From: an uncultured beta proteobacterium
GTDB lineage: Bacteria; Pseudomonadota; Gammaproteobacteria; Burkholderiales; Burkholderiaceae_C
Assembly (NCBI GenBank): GCA_903853895.1
Contig: CAINUX010000203.1
Span: 1 to 64,000, forward strand
Length of the DNA stretch: 64,000 nt
Reading direction: 5' to 3'
The notes under the pieces are model-generated. The model did not search any database, was not told where the DNA came from, and saw nothing but the letters and a program-made list of their open reading frames with translations. Position numbers and translations under genes: made by a program. Below, piece by piece: positions 54,491 through 62,882 of the stretch. Numbering within the stretch: the first letter of the stretch is position 1; each line of letters starts with the position of its first letter.

Positions 54491-54781
54491 ATGCGATTGA
54501 CCCCCAGAGAGCAACAAGTGATTCGAGACGCCAGTCTGCGCTATTTTGGGGTGCGCCCTCGGTTGTTCGGGTCGAGGGTGGATGACAGTAAACGGGGCGG
54601 GGATATCGATCTGTATATCGTGGCACCACTTTCTCCCGAAGATGCTTTTGCAAGCGAAATGAGTCTGGCTGCCGATCTGTATCTCGCCTTGGGTGAGCGA
54701 AAGATTGATATCGTCGTCAATACCGGTCGGCTGGATCTGCCCATTTACCACGTCGCGCAAGAGCAAGGAGTCTGGTTATGA
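54491..54781 (+). CDS. MNT-type nucleotidyltransferase, antitoxin of a HEPN/MNT pair
   Basis: A 96-residue minimal nucleotidyltransferase with the signature LFGSRVDD then GGDIDLYIV, i.e. GS at 27-28 and the metal-binding DxD at 38-40. In type VII toxin-antitoxin systems such MntA proteins inactivate a HEPN ribonuclease by adding AMP to a Tyr. It overlaps the HEPN gene by ATGA. The chosen start, ATG 54491, gives a normal length; the frame opens earlier at 54434. Confidence 0.85.
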   Translation: MRLTPREQQVIRDASLRYFGVRPRLFGSRVDDSKRGGDIDLYIVAPLSPEDAFASEMSLAADLYLALGERKIDIVVNTGRLDLPIYHVAQEQGVWL

Positions 54782-55104
54782 GCTTGCCTCTAGCGGTAGC
54801 GCTTGTACAGTGCGAACGGCACGCAAACGTGATGGCAGATGCTATGAGAGAAATTCCCTGGCCGCTTCGTGCTGAGCAGATGCTTCAGCCTGACGTTTCC
54901 CTATTGCGGTTGGTCGATCAATTTGTACTCCGTTTTACGAAATTGCAGGCCTGGGCGCTACAACGGGGCGTCCGCAATGCCTTAACCCATGAGTACCCCG
55001 AAGACCCGCTACGACTGGTACTTGCACTGAACGATGCGCAACAAAAGGCGCTACAACTTATTGAATGGCTCGATCTCATCAGAGCCCGCATTCCACATCC
55101 ATGA
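54778..55104 (+). CDS. HEPN-domain protein, probable toxin (HepT-like)
   Basis: A 108-residue, mostly helical protein with the HEPN active motif RX4HXY: R66, H71 and Y73 in [15 protein letters not shown] toxins of this kind are ribonucleases, and the Tyr of the motif region is the usual target of AMP addition by the MntA partner. It overlaps the MNT gene by four bases upstream and the proA start by four bases downstream, so the three genes are translationally linked. Confidence 0.83.
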   Translation: MSLPLAVALVQCERHANVMADAMREIPWPLRAEQMLQPDVSLLRLVDQFVLRFTKLQAWALQRGVRNALTHEYPEDPLRLVLALNDAQQKALQLIEWLDLIRARIPHP

Positions 55105-56447
55105 ACGAGTTCAACATCACCGAGTACTCCCAAGCCCTGGGTTCCAAGGCAAAAGTGGCATCAGCCCTCATGGCTGCTGCGCAAACTGCTACAAAAAACA
55201 GAGCACTTCGCCGTCTGGCCGCGCTGTTGCGCGAGAACACACAGGCGCTGCAGATCGACAACGCCAGGGACATTGACCGTGCCACGGCCGCCGGGCTGGC
55301 CGCGCCGATGGTGGACCGGCTCAAGCTCACCCCCAAGGTGCTGGAGACCTGTGCCCAGGGCTGTGAGCAACTGGCGGCCATGGCCGATGTGATTGGCGAG
55401 ATCATCGGCATGAAGCAGCAGCCTAGCGGCATTCGTGTGGGGCAGATGCGCGTTCCCATCGGTGTGTTTGGCATGATTTTCGAGAGCCGCCCCAACGTGA
55501 CGATTGAGGCGGCCAGCCTGTCCATCAAGAGCGGCAATGCCTGCATTCTGCGGGGTGGTTCGGAGGCGATTGAATCCAACAAGGCTCTGGCCAAGCTGGT
55601 GCAGCAGGCCCTGACCGAGAGTGGGCTTCCTGAGGATGCGATGCAATTGGTGCAAACCACGGACCGCGCGGTCGTCGGTCAGCTCATCACCATGCCGCAG
55701 TATGTGGACGTGATCATTCCGCGCGGCGGCAAGGGCTTGATCGAACGCATCAGCCGCGACGCCAAGGTGCCGGTCATCAAGCACCTGGACGGCAATTGTC
55801 ATGTTTACGTGGACGACCCCTGTGACCTGGCCATGGCCGTTGCCGTGGCCGATAACGCCAAGACCAGCAAATACAGCCCCTGCAACGCGGCCGAGAGCCT
55901 GCTGGTAGCGCGCGGCGTGGCAGAAGCGTTTTTGCCGTTAGTCGGTGCCGTCTACGCGGCCAAGGGCGTGGAGATGCGTTGTGATACCGCGGCGCTGGAA
56001 ATCCTTAAGCGAAATGAGCCTATAGCCCTCGTGGAATCAGGTGATATTGCTATCAATTCAGGAGTAACTGCCAGCGCACCACCCGCTGCCATACTGGTGG
56101 CTGCGCAGGAGAGTGACTGGTATGAAGAATACCTGGCGCCCATCATCAGCATCAAGGTGGTGGAGGGGCTGGACGCGGCGATCGCGCATATCAACCAGTA
56201 CAGCAGCCACCACACAGACGCCATCCTCACCCGCGACCATATGCACGCCCAGCGCTTCCTGCGTGAGGTGGATTCGGCCAGTGTCATGGTCAACACCAGC
56301 ACCCGCTTTGCCGATGGCTTTGAGTACGGACTGGGTGCAGAGATTGGCATCAGCACCGACAAGTTTCACGCCCGCGGCCCGGTGGGCATCGAGGGCCTGA
56401 CCTCGCTGAAATACGTGGTGTTGGGCGACGGAGAAGTGCGCCTGTGA
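55101..56447 (+). CDS. proA: Gamma-glutamyl phosphate reductase
   Basis: NADPH-dependent reductase of glutamyl phosphate to glutamate semialdehyde in proline synthesis, 448 residues. Family motifs are [46 protein letters not shown], the catalytic Cys in [13 protein letters not shown], and the C-terminal [36 protein letters not shown]. It is about 25-30 residues longer than usual. A 54-bp repeat at 56012-56065 is inserted in frame in the variable loop before DWYEEYLAP, adding residues [18 protein letters not shown]. The start overlaps the HEPN stop (ATGA). proB is elsewhere. Confidence 0.95.
   Translation: MNEFNITEYSQALGSKAKVASALMAAAQTATKNRALRRLAALLRENTQALQIDNARDIDRATAAGLAAPMVDRLKLTPKVLETCAQGCEQLAAMADVIGEIIGMKQQPSGIRVGQMRVPIGVFGMIFESRPNVTIEAASLSIKSGNACILRGGSEAIESNKALAKLVQQALTESGLPEDAMQLVQTTDRAVVGQLITMPQYVDVIIPRGGKGLIERISRDAKVPVIKHLDGNCHVYVDDPCDLAMAVAVADNAKTSKYSPCNAAESLLVARGVAEAFLPLVGAVYAAKGVEMRCDTAALEILKRNEPIALVESGDIAINSGVTASAPPAAILVAAQESDWYEEYLAPIISIKVVEGLDAAIAHINQYSSHHTDAILTRDHMHAQRFLREVDSASVMVNTSTRFADGFEYGLGAEIGISTDKFHARGPVGIEGLTSLKYVVLGDGEVRL
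56012..56065 (-). repeat. 54-bp dispersed repeat, copy 5 (inside proA)
   Basis: Read on the minus strand it starts ACTCC rather than GCTAT, has TAGC at 14-17, ACGAGGGCTA at 34-43, GGC at 46-48 and ends ATTT. It is inserted antisense to proA, with no stop in the proA frame, and adds 18 codons in length. The codon phase differs from that in leuS and benE because the orientation is reversed. Confidence 0.85.
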
Positions 56448-56541
56448 CGCCAGGGGCATCAAAATTGCCGGGTGGCCTTGTATCCGGCCATTCGACCCCC
56501 ACGTCTTAGCATTGCCCTTTCACTTCCTTCAAGTAGGCCAC

Positions 56542-57840
56542 ATGGTTCCCCATCTTGTTACTGCCCTGACTGGCCCCATCAATGAACTGGAGCAGCGAAT
56601 ACTGGATTCCATGCCTGCCATCGAGCGCTGGTTCCGGCTGGAGTGGATGGAGCACACACCTCCCTTCTACAGCTCGGTGGACGTGCGCAATGCCGGCTAC
56701 AAACTGGCGCCGGTGGACACCAATCTATTTCCCGACAGCTGGAATATTCTGACGCCGGCCATGCTGCCCCTGGCCGTGCAGGCGGCCATGGCATCGATTG
56801 AAAAAATCTGCCCTGAGGCACGCAATCTGTTGATCGTTCCCGAGAACCAGACACAAAGCACCTCTTACCTGAGCAATCTGGCGCAGTTGCGCCGCGTGTT
56901 CCACATGGCCGGCCTGAATGTGCGCATTGGCTCCATCAGCCCGGACGTCAAGAAAAGCGTCGCCATAGCCCTGCCCGACGGGGAATCCATCACGCTGGAG
57001 CCGGTAGTGCGCACCAAGGGGCGTATTGGCGTCAAGGACTTTGACCCCTGCACGATTCTGCTCAACAACGACCTGAGCGCCGGCGTGCCCGGCATTCTGG
57101 AAGACCTGCATGAGCAATACCTGTTGCCGCCCTTGCAGGCGGGTTGGGCTACGCGCCGCAAGAGCGTGCATTCCAAGTGTTTTGAGGAAGTCTCCAAGCG
57201 GTTCGGCAAGCTCATCGGAGTGGACCATTGGCTGATCAACCCCATGTTTGACAAATGCGCCCAGGTGGATTTCTCAACCGAGGCGGGTGTGCAGGACCTG
57301 ACCGTGCGGGTCGACGCGCTGCTGTCCAAAATCCGCAAGAAGCACAAGGAATACGGCATCAAGGAAAAGCCCTTTGTCGTGGTCAAGGCCGACAACAGCG
57401 ACCCGCGCATGGGCGTGTTGACGGTGCGCGACGCCAAGGATCTGGAGTCGGCGCGCCTTCAAGTGGTGCGCGATGGCGCGGCCCCTTCCGTGGGTGGCAG
57501 TCCCCTGTTTGACGTGCTGATCCAGGAAGGGGTGCTGACCTGCGAGCGCGTCAACGATGCCGTGGCCGAGCCCGTCGTCTATATGATGGACCGCTATGTG
57601 GTGGGCGGCTTCTACCGGGTGCACGCCCAGCGCAAGGTCGACGAGAACCTGAATGCGCCGGGCTCCAGCTTTGTTCCATTGGCGTTCGCCGAGAGTACGC
57701 ACTTACCCCAGCCCGGTATCAAGCCGGGTGCCAGTGCCCCCAACCGCTTCTATATGTATGGGGTGATCGGGCGCCTGGCCATGCTGGCTGCCAGCTACGA
57801 GCTGGAAGCCACGGATCCCGACGCCGAGCATTACGACTGA
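56542..57840 (+). CDS. gshA: Glutamate-cysteine ligase (PF08886 type)
   Basis: First enzyme of glutathione synthesis, ATP-dependent, 432 residues. This is the proteobacterial PF08886 type, unrelated in sequence to E. coli GshA. Typical segments are VPENQTQSTSYLSNLAQLRRVF, LLNNDLSAGVPGILE, KKHKEYGIKEKPFVVVKADN and EPVVYMMDRYVVGGFYRVH. ATG 56542 is preferred over the upstream in-frame ATG 56512, since homologues begin MVPHLVTALTGPINELE. It lies 94 bp after proA. Confidence 0.92.
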   Translation: MVPHLVTALTGPINELEQRILDSMPAIERWFRLEWMEHTPPFYSSVDVRNAGYKLAPVDTNLFPDSWNILTPAMLPLAVQAAMASIEKICPEARNLLIVPENQTQSTSYLSNLAQLRRVFHMAGLNVRIGSISPDVKKSVAIALPDGESITLEPVVRTKGRIGVKDFDPCTILLNNDLSAGVPGILEDLHEQYLLPPLQAGWATRRKSVHSKCFEEVSKRFGKLIGVDHWLINPMFDKCAQVDFSTEAGVQDLTVRVDALLSKIRKKHKEYGIKEKPFVVVKADNSDPRMGVLTVRDAKDLESARLQVVRDGAAPSVGGSPLFDVLIQEGVLTCERVNDAVAEPVVYMMDRYVVGGFYRVHAQRKVDENLNAPGSSFVPLAFAESTHLPQPGIKPGASAPNRFYMYGVIGRLAMLAASYELEATDPDAEHYD

Positions 57841-57957
57841 GGTGTTGCGGGGCGTTGCGCCGTTGCCACGTGCGTGGCATGGCCGCGACAGCCCGGTGGG
57901 AATGTTGACCGTTTGAACAGGATTGACCCGCATTGGCGTGATACTTGCTGCGCGCCC

Positions 57958-57971
57958 TTGACGTTCGTCAA
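57958..57971. promoter_or_regulatory. Palindrome upstream of the second TonB-dependent receptor
   Basis: TTGACG-TT-CGTCAA is a perfect 6+6 inverted repeat 22 bases before the start codon of the receptor gene. Such a position suits a repressor site. It does not resemble a Fur box. The identity of a regulator is unknown. Confidence 0.35.
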
Positions 57972-57993
57972 TCCTTCAAAACAATGGATCAAC

Positions 57994-60237
57994 ATGAAAC
58001 CACTATTCAAACCCACCCGTTTGCTGCTCGGTATGTCGCTGCTGTGGCCCATGGCCTATTCCACGGCGCAAACGGTTGCCCCAACTGAACCCGCGGTCCA
58101 GGCCGGAACCCTGCAGGCCGTCACCGTCACCGCCGAGCGCCGCACAGAGAACATCAAGGATGTGCCCAGCTCCATTTCCACGCTGTCGGGCGAGAAGCTC
58201 GACGCCCTGAACACCGGCGGGCAGGACATCCGCATGCTGTCCGGTCGCGTACCCAGCCTGAACATCGAATCGTCGTTTGGTCGCGCCTTTCCGCGCTTTT
58301 ACATCCGTGGCTACGGCAATACCGATTTCCGCTCCAATGCGTCGCAACCGGTGTCGCTGATCTATGACGACATCGTGCAGGAAAACCCGATTCTCAAAGG
58401 CTTCCCGGTTTTTGATGTGAACCGCATCGAGGTGCTGGCCGGTCCACAGGGCACGCTGTTTGGCCGCAACACGCCCGCCGGCGTGGTCAAGATTGACTCG
58501 GTGAAGCCCTCCAAGACAACCGACGGCTATTTCAATGCGTCCTACGGCACGTACGGCACGTCGGCCCTGGAATCCGCTTTCAATCTGCCCCTGTCCGGCG
58601 CCTGGAACGCCCGCATTTCGGCGCAGGTGCAGCACCGCGACAACTGGGTAACGAATGACAAGAGCGCGACCAAGAATCTCGAAGGCTACGATGACAGCGC
58701 CCTGCGCGTGCAGGCGGCCTACGATGACGGCGGCGCCTTCAGTGCCCTGATTGGGGTGCACGGCCGCGATCTCAAAGGCAGCGCACGGCTGTTTCGCGCC
58801 AACATCATCCAGAAAGGTAGCAACGACCTGGTGGAGGGCTTTGATCCGAGCCGGATTCAGACCGATGGCCTGAACAACCAGACTCTGACCAATACCGGGG
58901 CCAGCCTGAAGCTGAAGTGGTCGCTGGCGGATGTCAATGTCTACTCCATCACCGGCTACGAGACCGTCAGCGCGTTCAGCCGCGGCGACATTGACGGGGG
59001 CTACGGTGCGGCCTTCCTGCCCTCGGGTGGCGGACCCGGCCTGATTCCGTTCCCGTCAGAGAGTGCCGCCGGCGTGCGCGATCACCAGCAGGTTTCGCAG
59101 GAAGTCCGTGTGGAGTCCAAGAGCAGGGGCCCGTTGACCTGGCAAGCTGGTGCCTACCTGTTCAAGGAAAAGCTGGGCTTCGACAGCTACACCTACAACA
59201 CCCTGGGCAACAACGCCCAGTCGGGTGCGGTGCTCAAGTCCGACCAGACCAACGATACCTATGCCCTGTTTGGCGGCGTGACCTACGCGGTGAGCGATGT
59301 GCTGAAGCTGCGCGGCGGTTTGCGTTACACCCAGGACAAGAAGGATCTGGCTACCCAGCCTCTGCCAGCGGGCGACCCTAACCCCACCAACACCAGCAAG
59401 GGCCTGGGCTCCACCTCGGACAACAGCATGGTCAACTGGGACATCGGTGCGACTTACAAGTTGGACAAGGACAGCAACCTCTTTGGCCGCATTGCCACCG
59501 GTTTCCGTGGTGCGAGTATTCAGCCCGCAGGACCCTTTGGCCCCCTGAACCAGGCGGACCCGGAGACCACCATCTCCTATGAGGCGGGCTACAAGGCCGA
59601 CCTGCTGAACAAGCGTGCCCGCACGTCGATCAGCGTGTTCCACTACGACGTCAAAGACCAGCAACTGACGGCCGTGGGTGGCACCAATAATGCGGTGCGC
59701 CTGTTGAACGCCAAGAACGCTTCGGGAGATGGTGTTGAGGTCAACTTCGATGCCTATGTCACCCCGAACTTTCTGGTGACGTTTGGCGGCAGCTACAACA
59801 ACACCAAGATCAACGATGCCGGTTTGGCCGTCGGTGTGTGTGCCCAGTGCACCGTGCTGAATGCTAAGAACGCTGCGGGACAGGCGCTGATTGACGGCAA
59901 CCCGCTGCCCAACGCGCCGAAGTGGATTGCCAACGTGACGGCACGCTATGGCATTCCCGCCGCAAATGGTGGTGAGTACTTCATCTACACCGATTGGGCT
60001 TACCGCAGCGAAACCAACTTCTTCCTGTACCGCTCGGCCGAGTTCACCGGCAAGGACCTGCTCGAAGGCGGTCTGCGCGCGGGCTACAACTGGGGCAATG
60101 GCAAGTACGAAGCCGCCATCTTTGGACGCAATATCACCAACCAGGTCCGCGTGACTGGCGGTATTGACTTCAATAATTTGACAGGCTTTATCAACGATCC
60201 GCGCACCTTCGGGGTGCAGTTCAAGGCCGCCTTCTAA
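57994..60237 (+). CDS. TonB-dependent outer-membrane receptor
   Basis: A 747-residue active transporter. A Sec signal (LLLGMSLLWPMAYSTAQ) precedes the TonB-box-like LQAVTVTAERR, a plug domain (about 50-165, NRIEVLAGPQGTLFGRNTPAGVV) and a barrel ending in FGVQFKAAF. The plug type (GPQGTLFGRN.PAG) is common in receptors of unknown substrate in environmental bacteria. The gene is solitary; a terminator follows. No siderophore gene is nearby and no Fur box was seen, so iron is not assured. Confidence 0.92.
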   Translation: MKPLFKPTRLLLGMSLLWPMAYSTAQTVAPTEPAVQAGTLQAVTVTAERRTENIKDVPSSISTLSGEKLDALNTGGQDIRMLSGRVPSLNIESSFGRAFPRFYIRGYGNTDFRSNASQPVSLIYDDIVQENPILKGFPVFDVNRIEVLAGPQGTLFGRNTPAGVVKIDSVKPSKTTDGYFNASYGTYGTSALESAFNLPLSGAWNARISAQVQHRDNWVTNDKSATKNLEGYDDSALRVQAAYDDGGAFSALIGVHGRDLKGSARLFRANIIQKGSNDLVEGFDPSRIQTDGLNNQTLTNTGASLKLKWSLADVNVYSITGYETVSAFSRGDIDGGYGAAFLPSGGGPGLIPFPSESAAGVRDHQQVSQEVRVESKSRGPLTWQAGAYLFKEKLGFDSYTYNTLGNNAQSGAVLKSDQTNDTYALFGGVTYAVSDVLKLRGGLRYTQDKKDLATQPLPAGDPNPTNTSKGLGSTSDNSMVNWDIGATYKLDKDSNLFGRIATGFRGASIQPAGPFGPLNQADPETTISYEAGYKADLLNKRARTSISVFHYDVKDQQLTAVGGTNNAVRLLNAKNASGDGVEVNFDAYVTPNFLVTFGGSYNNTKINDAGLAVGVCAQCTVLNAKNAAGQALIDGNPLPNAPKWIANVTARYGIPAANGGEYFIYTDWAYRSETNFFLYRSAEFTGKDLLEGGLRAGYNWGNGKYEAAIFGRNITNQVRVTGGIDFNNLTGFINDPRTFGVQFKAAF

Positions 60238-60250
60238 GGCATTGACACAA

Positions 60251-60289
60251 AAAAAGGGGCCAGCACGGGTGTGCTGGCCCCTTTTTTTT
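60251..60289 (+). terminator. Rho-independent terminator after the receptor gene
   Basis: Long perfect stem of GGGGCCAGCAC/GTGCTGGCCCC with a short loop, preceded by an A-run and followed by eight or nine T residues, starting 14 bases after the receptor stop. It may act on both strands. Confidence 0.92.
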
Positions 60290-60427
60290 GCATCCAGTTG
60301 TTGCGCTGCAACATGTCCGCAATTTCCCGTGATATCCGTCAAAAGGCGCTTGCAAGCGGGGGCCACTGGCGCAAAATAGCGATCCCAAACGGAATGGAAC
60401 CCGCGCAATTTGCAGCCGGGTCAATTT

Positions 60428-62299
60428 GTGTCAGCAGCATCCAAATCGTCTCTCCCGGCGCTTACGCTGGGCGCCATTGGCGTTGTTTATGGTGATATCG
60501 GGACCAGTGTCCTGTATGCAGTCAAGGAAGTTTTTGGCTCCGGCCACGTCCCCTTCACTCCCGATAACGTCTATGGCATCCTCTCCATCTTTTTCTGGAC
60601 GCTGACGGTCATCGTCTCCCTCAAGTACGTGACGCTGGTGCTGCGGGCGGACAACCACGGCGAGGGCGGTTTGGTGGCCATGCTGGCACTGGCGTCCCAG
60701 TCGGTCAAGGACCGACCGCAATTGCGGCGTGTGCTGCTGCTGGTGGGCATCTTTGGTACCTGCCTGTTCTATGGGGATGGCGTCATTACGCCGGCCATTT
60801 CCGTGCTGTCCGCGGTGGAGGGCATGGAGATCATTTCGCCCGCACTGCACCGCTTTGTGATTCCGATCACGCTGGTCATTTTGCTGTGCCTGTTCATGGT
60901 GCAAAAGAGTGGCACCAGTGGCATTGGCAAGTTCTTTGGCCCCATCACTTTGGTCTGGTTCGCCTGCATAGCCATTCTCGGCGCGGTCCACATTGCCGAT
61001 CGGCCGAGCATTTTGCTGGCCATCAATCCGATCTATGCCCTGACCTTTATGTGGAACCAGCCGGGTACCACCTTCATCATCCTGGGCGCGGTGGTGTTGT
61101 GCGTGACGGGCGGCGAGGCGCTGTACGCGGACATGGGGCACTTTGGTAAAAAGCCGATCCGTTTGGCATGGTTTGCCGTTGTGATGCCAGCGCTCACACT
61201 GAATTACTTCGGCCAAGGTGCCCTGTTGCTTGATAACCCGGCCGCAGTCAAGAACCCCTTTTATATGATGGCCCCGGACTGGGCGCTAATGCCATTGGTT
61301 GCGCTGGCCACCATGGCGACGGTGATTGCGTCCCAAGCATTGATCACTGGCGCGTTTTCAGTGACCAAACAGGTCATCCAGTTGGGTTATTTGCCCCGTT
61401 TGCAAATTCAACACACGAGCGTGAAGGACACGGGCCAAATTTATCTGCCGTTTGTCAATTGGGGCCTCTTCGTCCTGATTGTGCTGGCCGTAGTGTTGTT
61501 CCGGTCTTCCAGCAATCTGGCTGCAGCGTACGGCATCGCAGTGTGTACCGACATGCTCATTACCACGGTTCTCACGTTCTACGTCCTTCGCTATAGCTGG
61601 AACTATCCGCTGGCTTTGTGTATCGGCGCTACCGGATTCTTCTTCGTGGTGGACTTTGCCTTTTGGGCATCCAACCTGCTCAAGCTGTTTGAGGGCGGTT
61701 GGTTCCCCCTGGTCATTGGTGGCGCCATTTTCACGTTGATGTTGACGTGGAAAGATGGTCGAAGGCTGCTCAACGAAAAGCTGCGCGCCGATGCCATCGA
61801 CTTGCCCAGCTTTCTGGAAGCGGTATTTGTCAGTCCCCCTACTCGGGTGGAGGGCACCGCCGTATTCCTGACTGCAGAGATTGGCACGGTACCCAATGCG
61901 ATGTTGCACAACCTCAAGCACAACAAGGTGTTGCATAACAACAATCTGTTTGTTACGGTGCGCAACCATGAAGTGCCCTGGATTGGTCTAAGCAAACGCC
62001 TGGAAATTGACTCCCTGGGGCATGACTGCTGGCAGGTTGTGATTCACTACGGTTTCAAGAACGACCCTGATGTGCCCAAGGCCCTGGAGCAAATCAAGGG
62101 TCGGGGTTGCGAGATGAATGCCATGACCACCAGTTACTTCCTGTCCCGCGACACGGTGGTGCCTACCATTGGCAAAGGCATGGCGCAGTGGCGCGAAAAG
62201 CTGTTTGCGCAAATGCACCACAACGCCAGCGGCGCGGCTGACTTCTTGAACCTGCCCAACAATGCGGTGGTGGAACTCGGTTCTAAGATCGAAATCTGA
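60428..62299 (+). CDS. kup: Low-affinity potassium transporter Kup
   Basis: Inner-membrane K+/H+ symporter, 623 residues, with 12 hydrophobic helices over about 10-460 and a C-terminal cytoplasmic domain. Family motifs are [36 protein letters not shown] and [10 protein letters not shown]. No good ATG is in frame; GTG 60428 gives a start matching homologues ([18 protein letters not shown]), and TTG 60410 is an alternative. A Lys-rich upstream region shows no other feature. Confidence 0.93.
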   Translation: MSAASKSSLPALTLGAIGVVYGDIGTSVLYAVKEVFGSGHVPFTPDNVYGILSIFFWTLTVIVSLKYVTLVLRADNHGEGGLVAMLALASQSVKDRPQLRRVLLLVGIFGTCLFYGDGVITPAISVLSAVEGMEIISPALHRFVIPITLVILLCLFMVQKSGTSGIGKFFGPITLVWFACIAILGAVHIADRPSILLAINPIYALTFMWNQPGTTFIILGAVVLCVTGGEALYADMGHFGKKPIRLAWFAVVMPALTLNYFGQGALLLDNPAAVKNPFYMMAPDWALMPLVALATMATVIASQALITGAFSVTKQVIQLGYLPRLQIQHTSVKDTGQIYLPFVNWGLFVLIVLAVVLFRSSSNLAAAYGIAVCTDMLITTVLTFYVLRYSWNYPLALCIGATGFFFVVDFAFWASNLLKLFEGGWFPLVIGGAIFTLMLTWKDGRRLLNEKLRADAIDLPSFLEAVFVSPPTRVEGTAVFLTAEIGTVPNAMLHNLKHNKVLHNNNLFVTVRNHEVPWIGLSKRLEIDSLGHDCWQVVIHYGFKNDPDVPKALEQIKGRGCEMNAMTTSYFLSRDTVVPTIGKGMAQWREKLFAQMHHNASGAADFLNLPNNAVVELGSKIEI

Positions 62300-62315
62300 A
62301 CCCGCCATCCATCAC

Positions 62316-62867
62316 GTGACTGCGCCGCCCACACTGGAAACCGCGCGCTGTCTGATGATGCTGTTGCAGCCGGAGCATGCGCACCTGCTGCTGGCCTACC
62401 GGCAGCGCAACGCAGCGCATTTGGCACCCTGGGAGCCCAACGCCCAAGACGGCACGCCGCTAGACACCTGCCAGCGCGCAGCCGCGCGGTCCGTGCAGGG
62501 CTATGCCGATGGCATCGCCATGCAGTTCATTGCTATCGAACGGCAGTCGCTCACCATGGTGGCGGCCTGCAACTTCACCAATATCGTTCGAGGACCCTTT
62601 CAGGCTTGCCATCTTGGCTATTCGGTGGACCAGGACTGCCAGGGCCAGGGCCTGATGCGCGAAGTGCTGCAGGCCGGGATGGACTATGTGTTTGGTACCT
62701 TGGGCTTGCACCGTATCATGGCCAACCACATGCCGTCCAATGTGCGCAGCGAGCGACTATTACGGTCCCTGGGCTTCGAGCGCGAGGGCTATGCCCGCGC
62801 CTACCTGCAGATCGCGGGGCGCTGGGAAGACATGGTGCTCAATGCGCTGGTGAACCCCCGTTCTTGA
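62316..62867 (+). CDS. GNAT family N-acetyltransferase (RimJ/RimL-like)
   Basis: A 183-residue acetyl-CoA-dependent acetyltransferase. Motif A, which binds acetyl-CoA, is seen as CQGQGLMREVLQAGMDYVF, and the C-terminal part has the RimJ-like RIMANHMPSNVRSERLLRSLGFEREGYAR. This type acetylates ribosomal protein N-termini (S5 or S18 by RimJ, L7/L12 by RimL) or other substrates. The start is GTG 62316, 16 bases after the kup stop. Target unknown. Confidence 0.85.
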   Translation: MTAPPTLETARCLMMLLQPEHAHLLLAYRQRNAAHLAPWEPNAQDGTPLDTCQRAAARSVQGYADGIAMQFIAIERQSLTMVAACNFTNIVRGPFQACHLGYSVDQDCQGQGLMREVLQAGMDYVFGTLGLHRIMANHMPSNVRSERLLRSLGFEREGYARAYLQIAGRWEDMVLNALVNPRS

Positions 62868-62882
62868 GCCACAATGGTCCGC

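Noticed and set aside
55151..55203. A seventh, decayed repeat copy near the start of proA (AAAGTGGC ... CAGCCCTC ... GCTAC ... AGC)
   Set aside because: Only scattered matches with a one-base offset, and the residues align to normal ProA homologues without an insertion.
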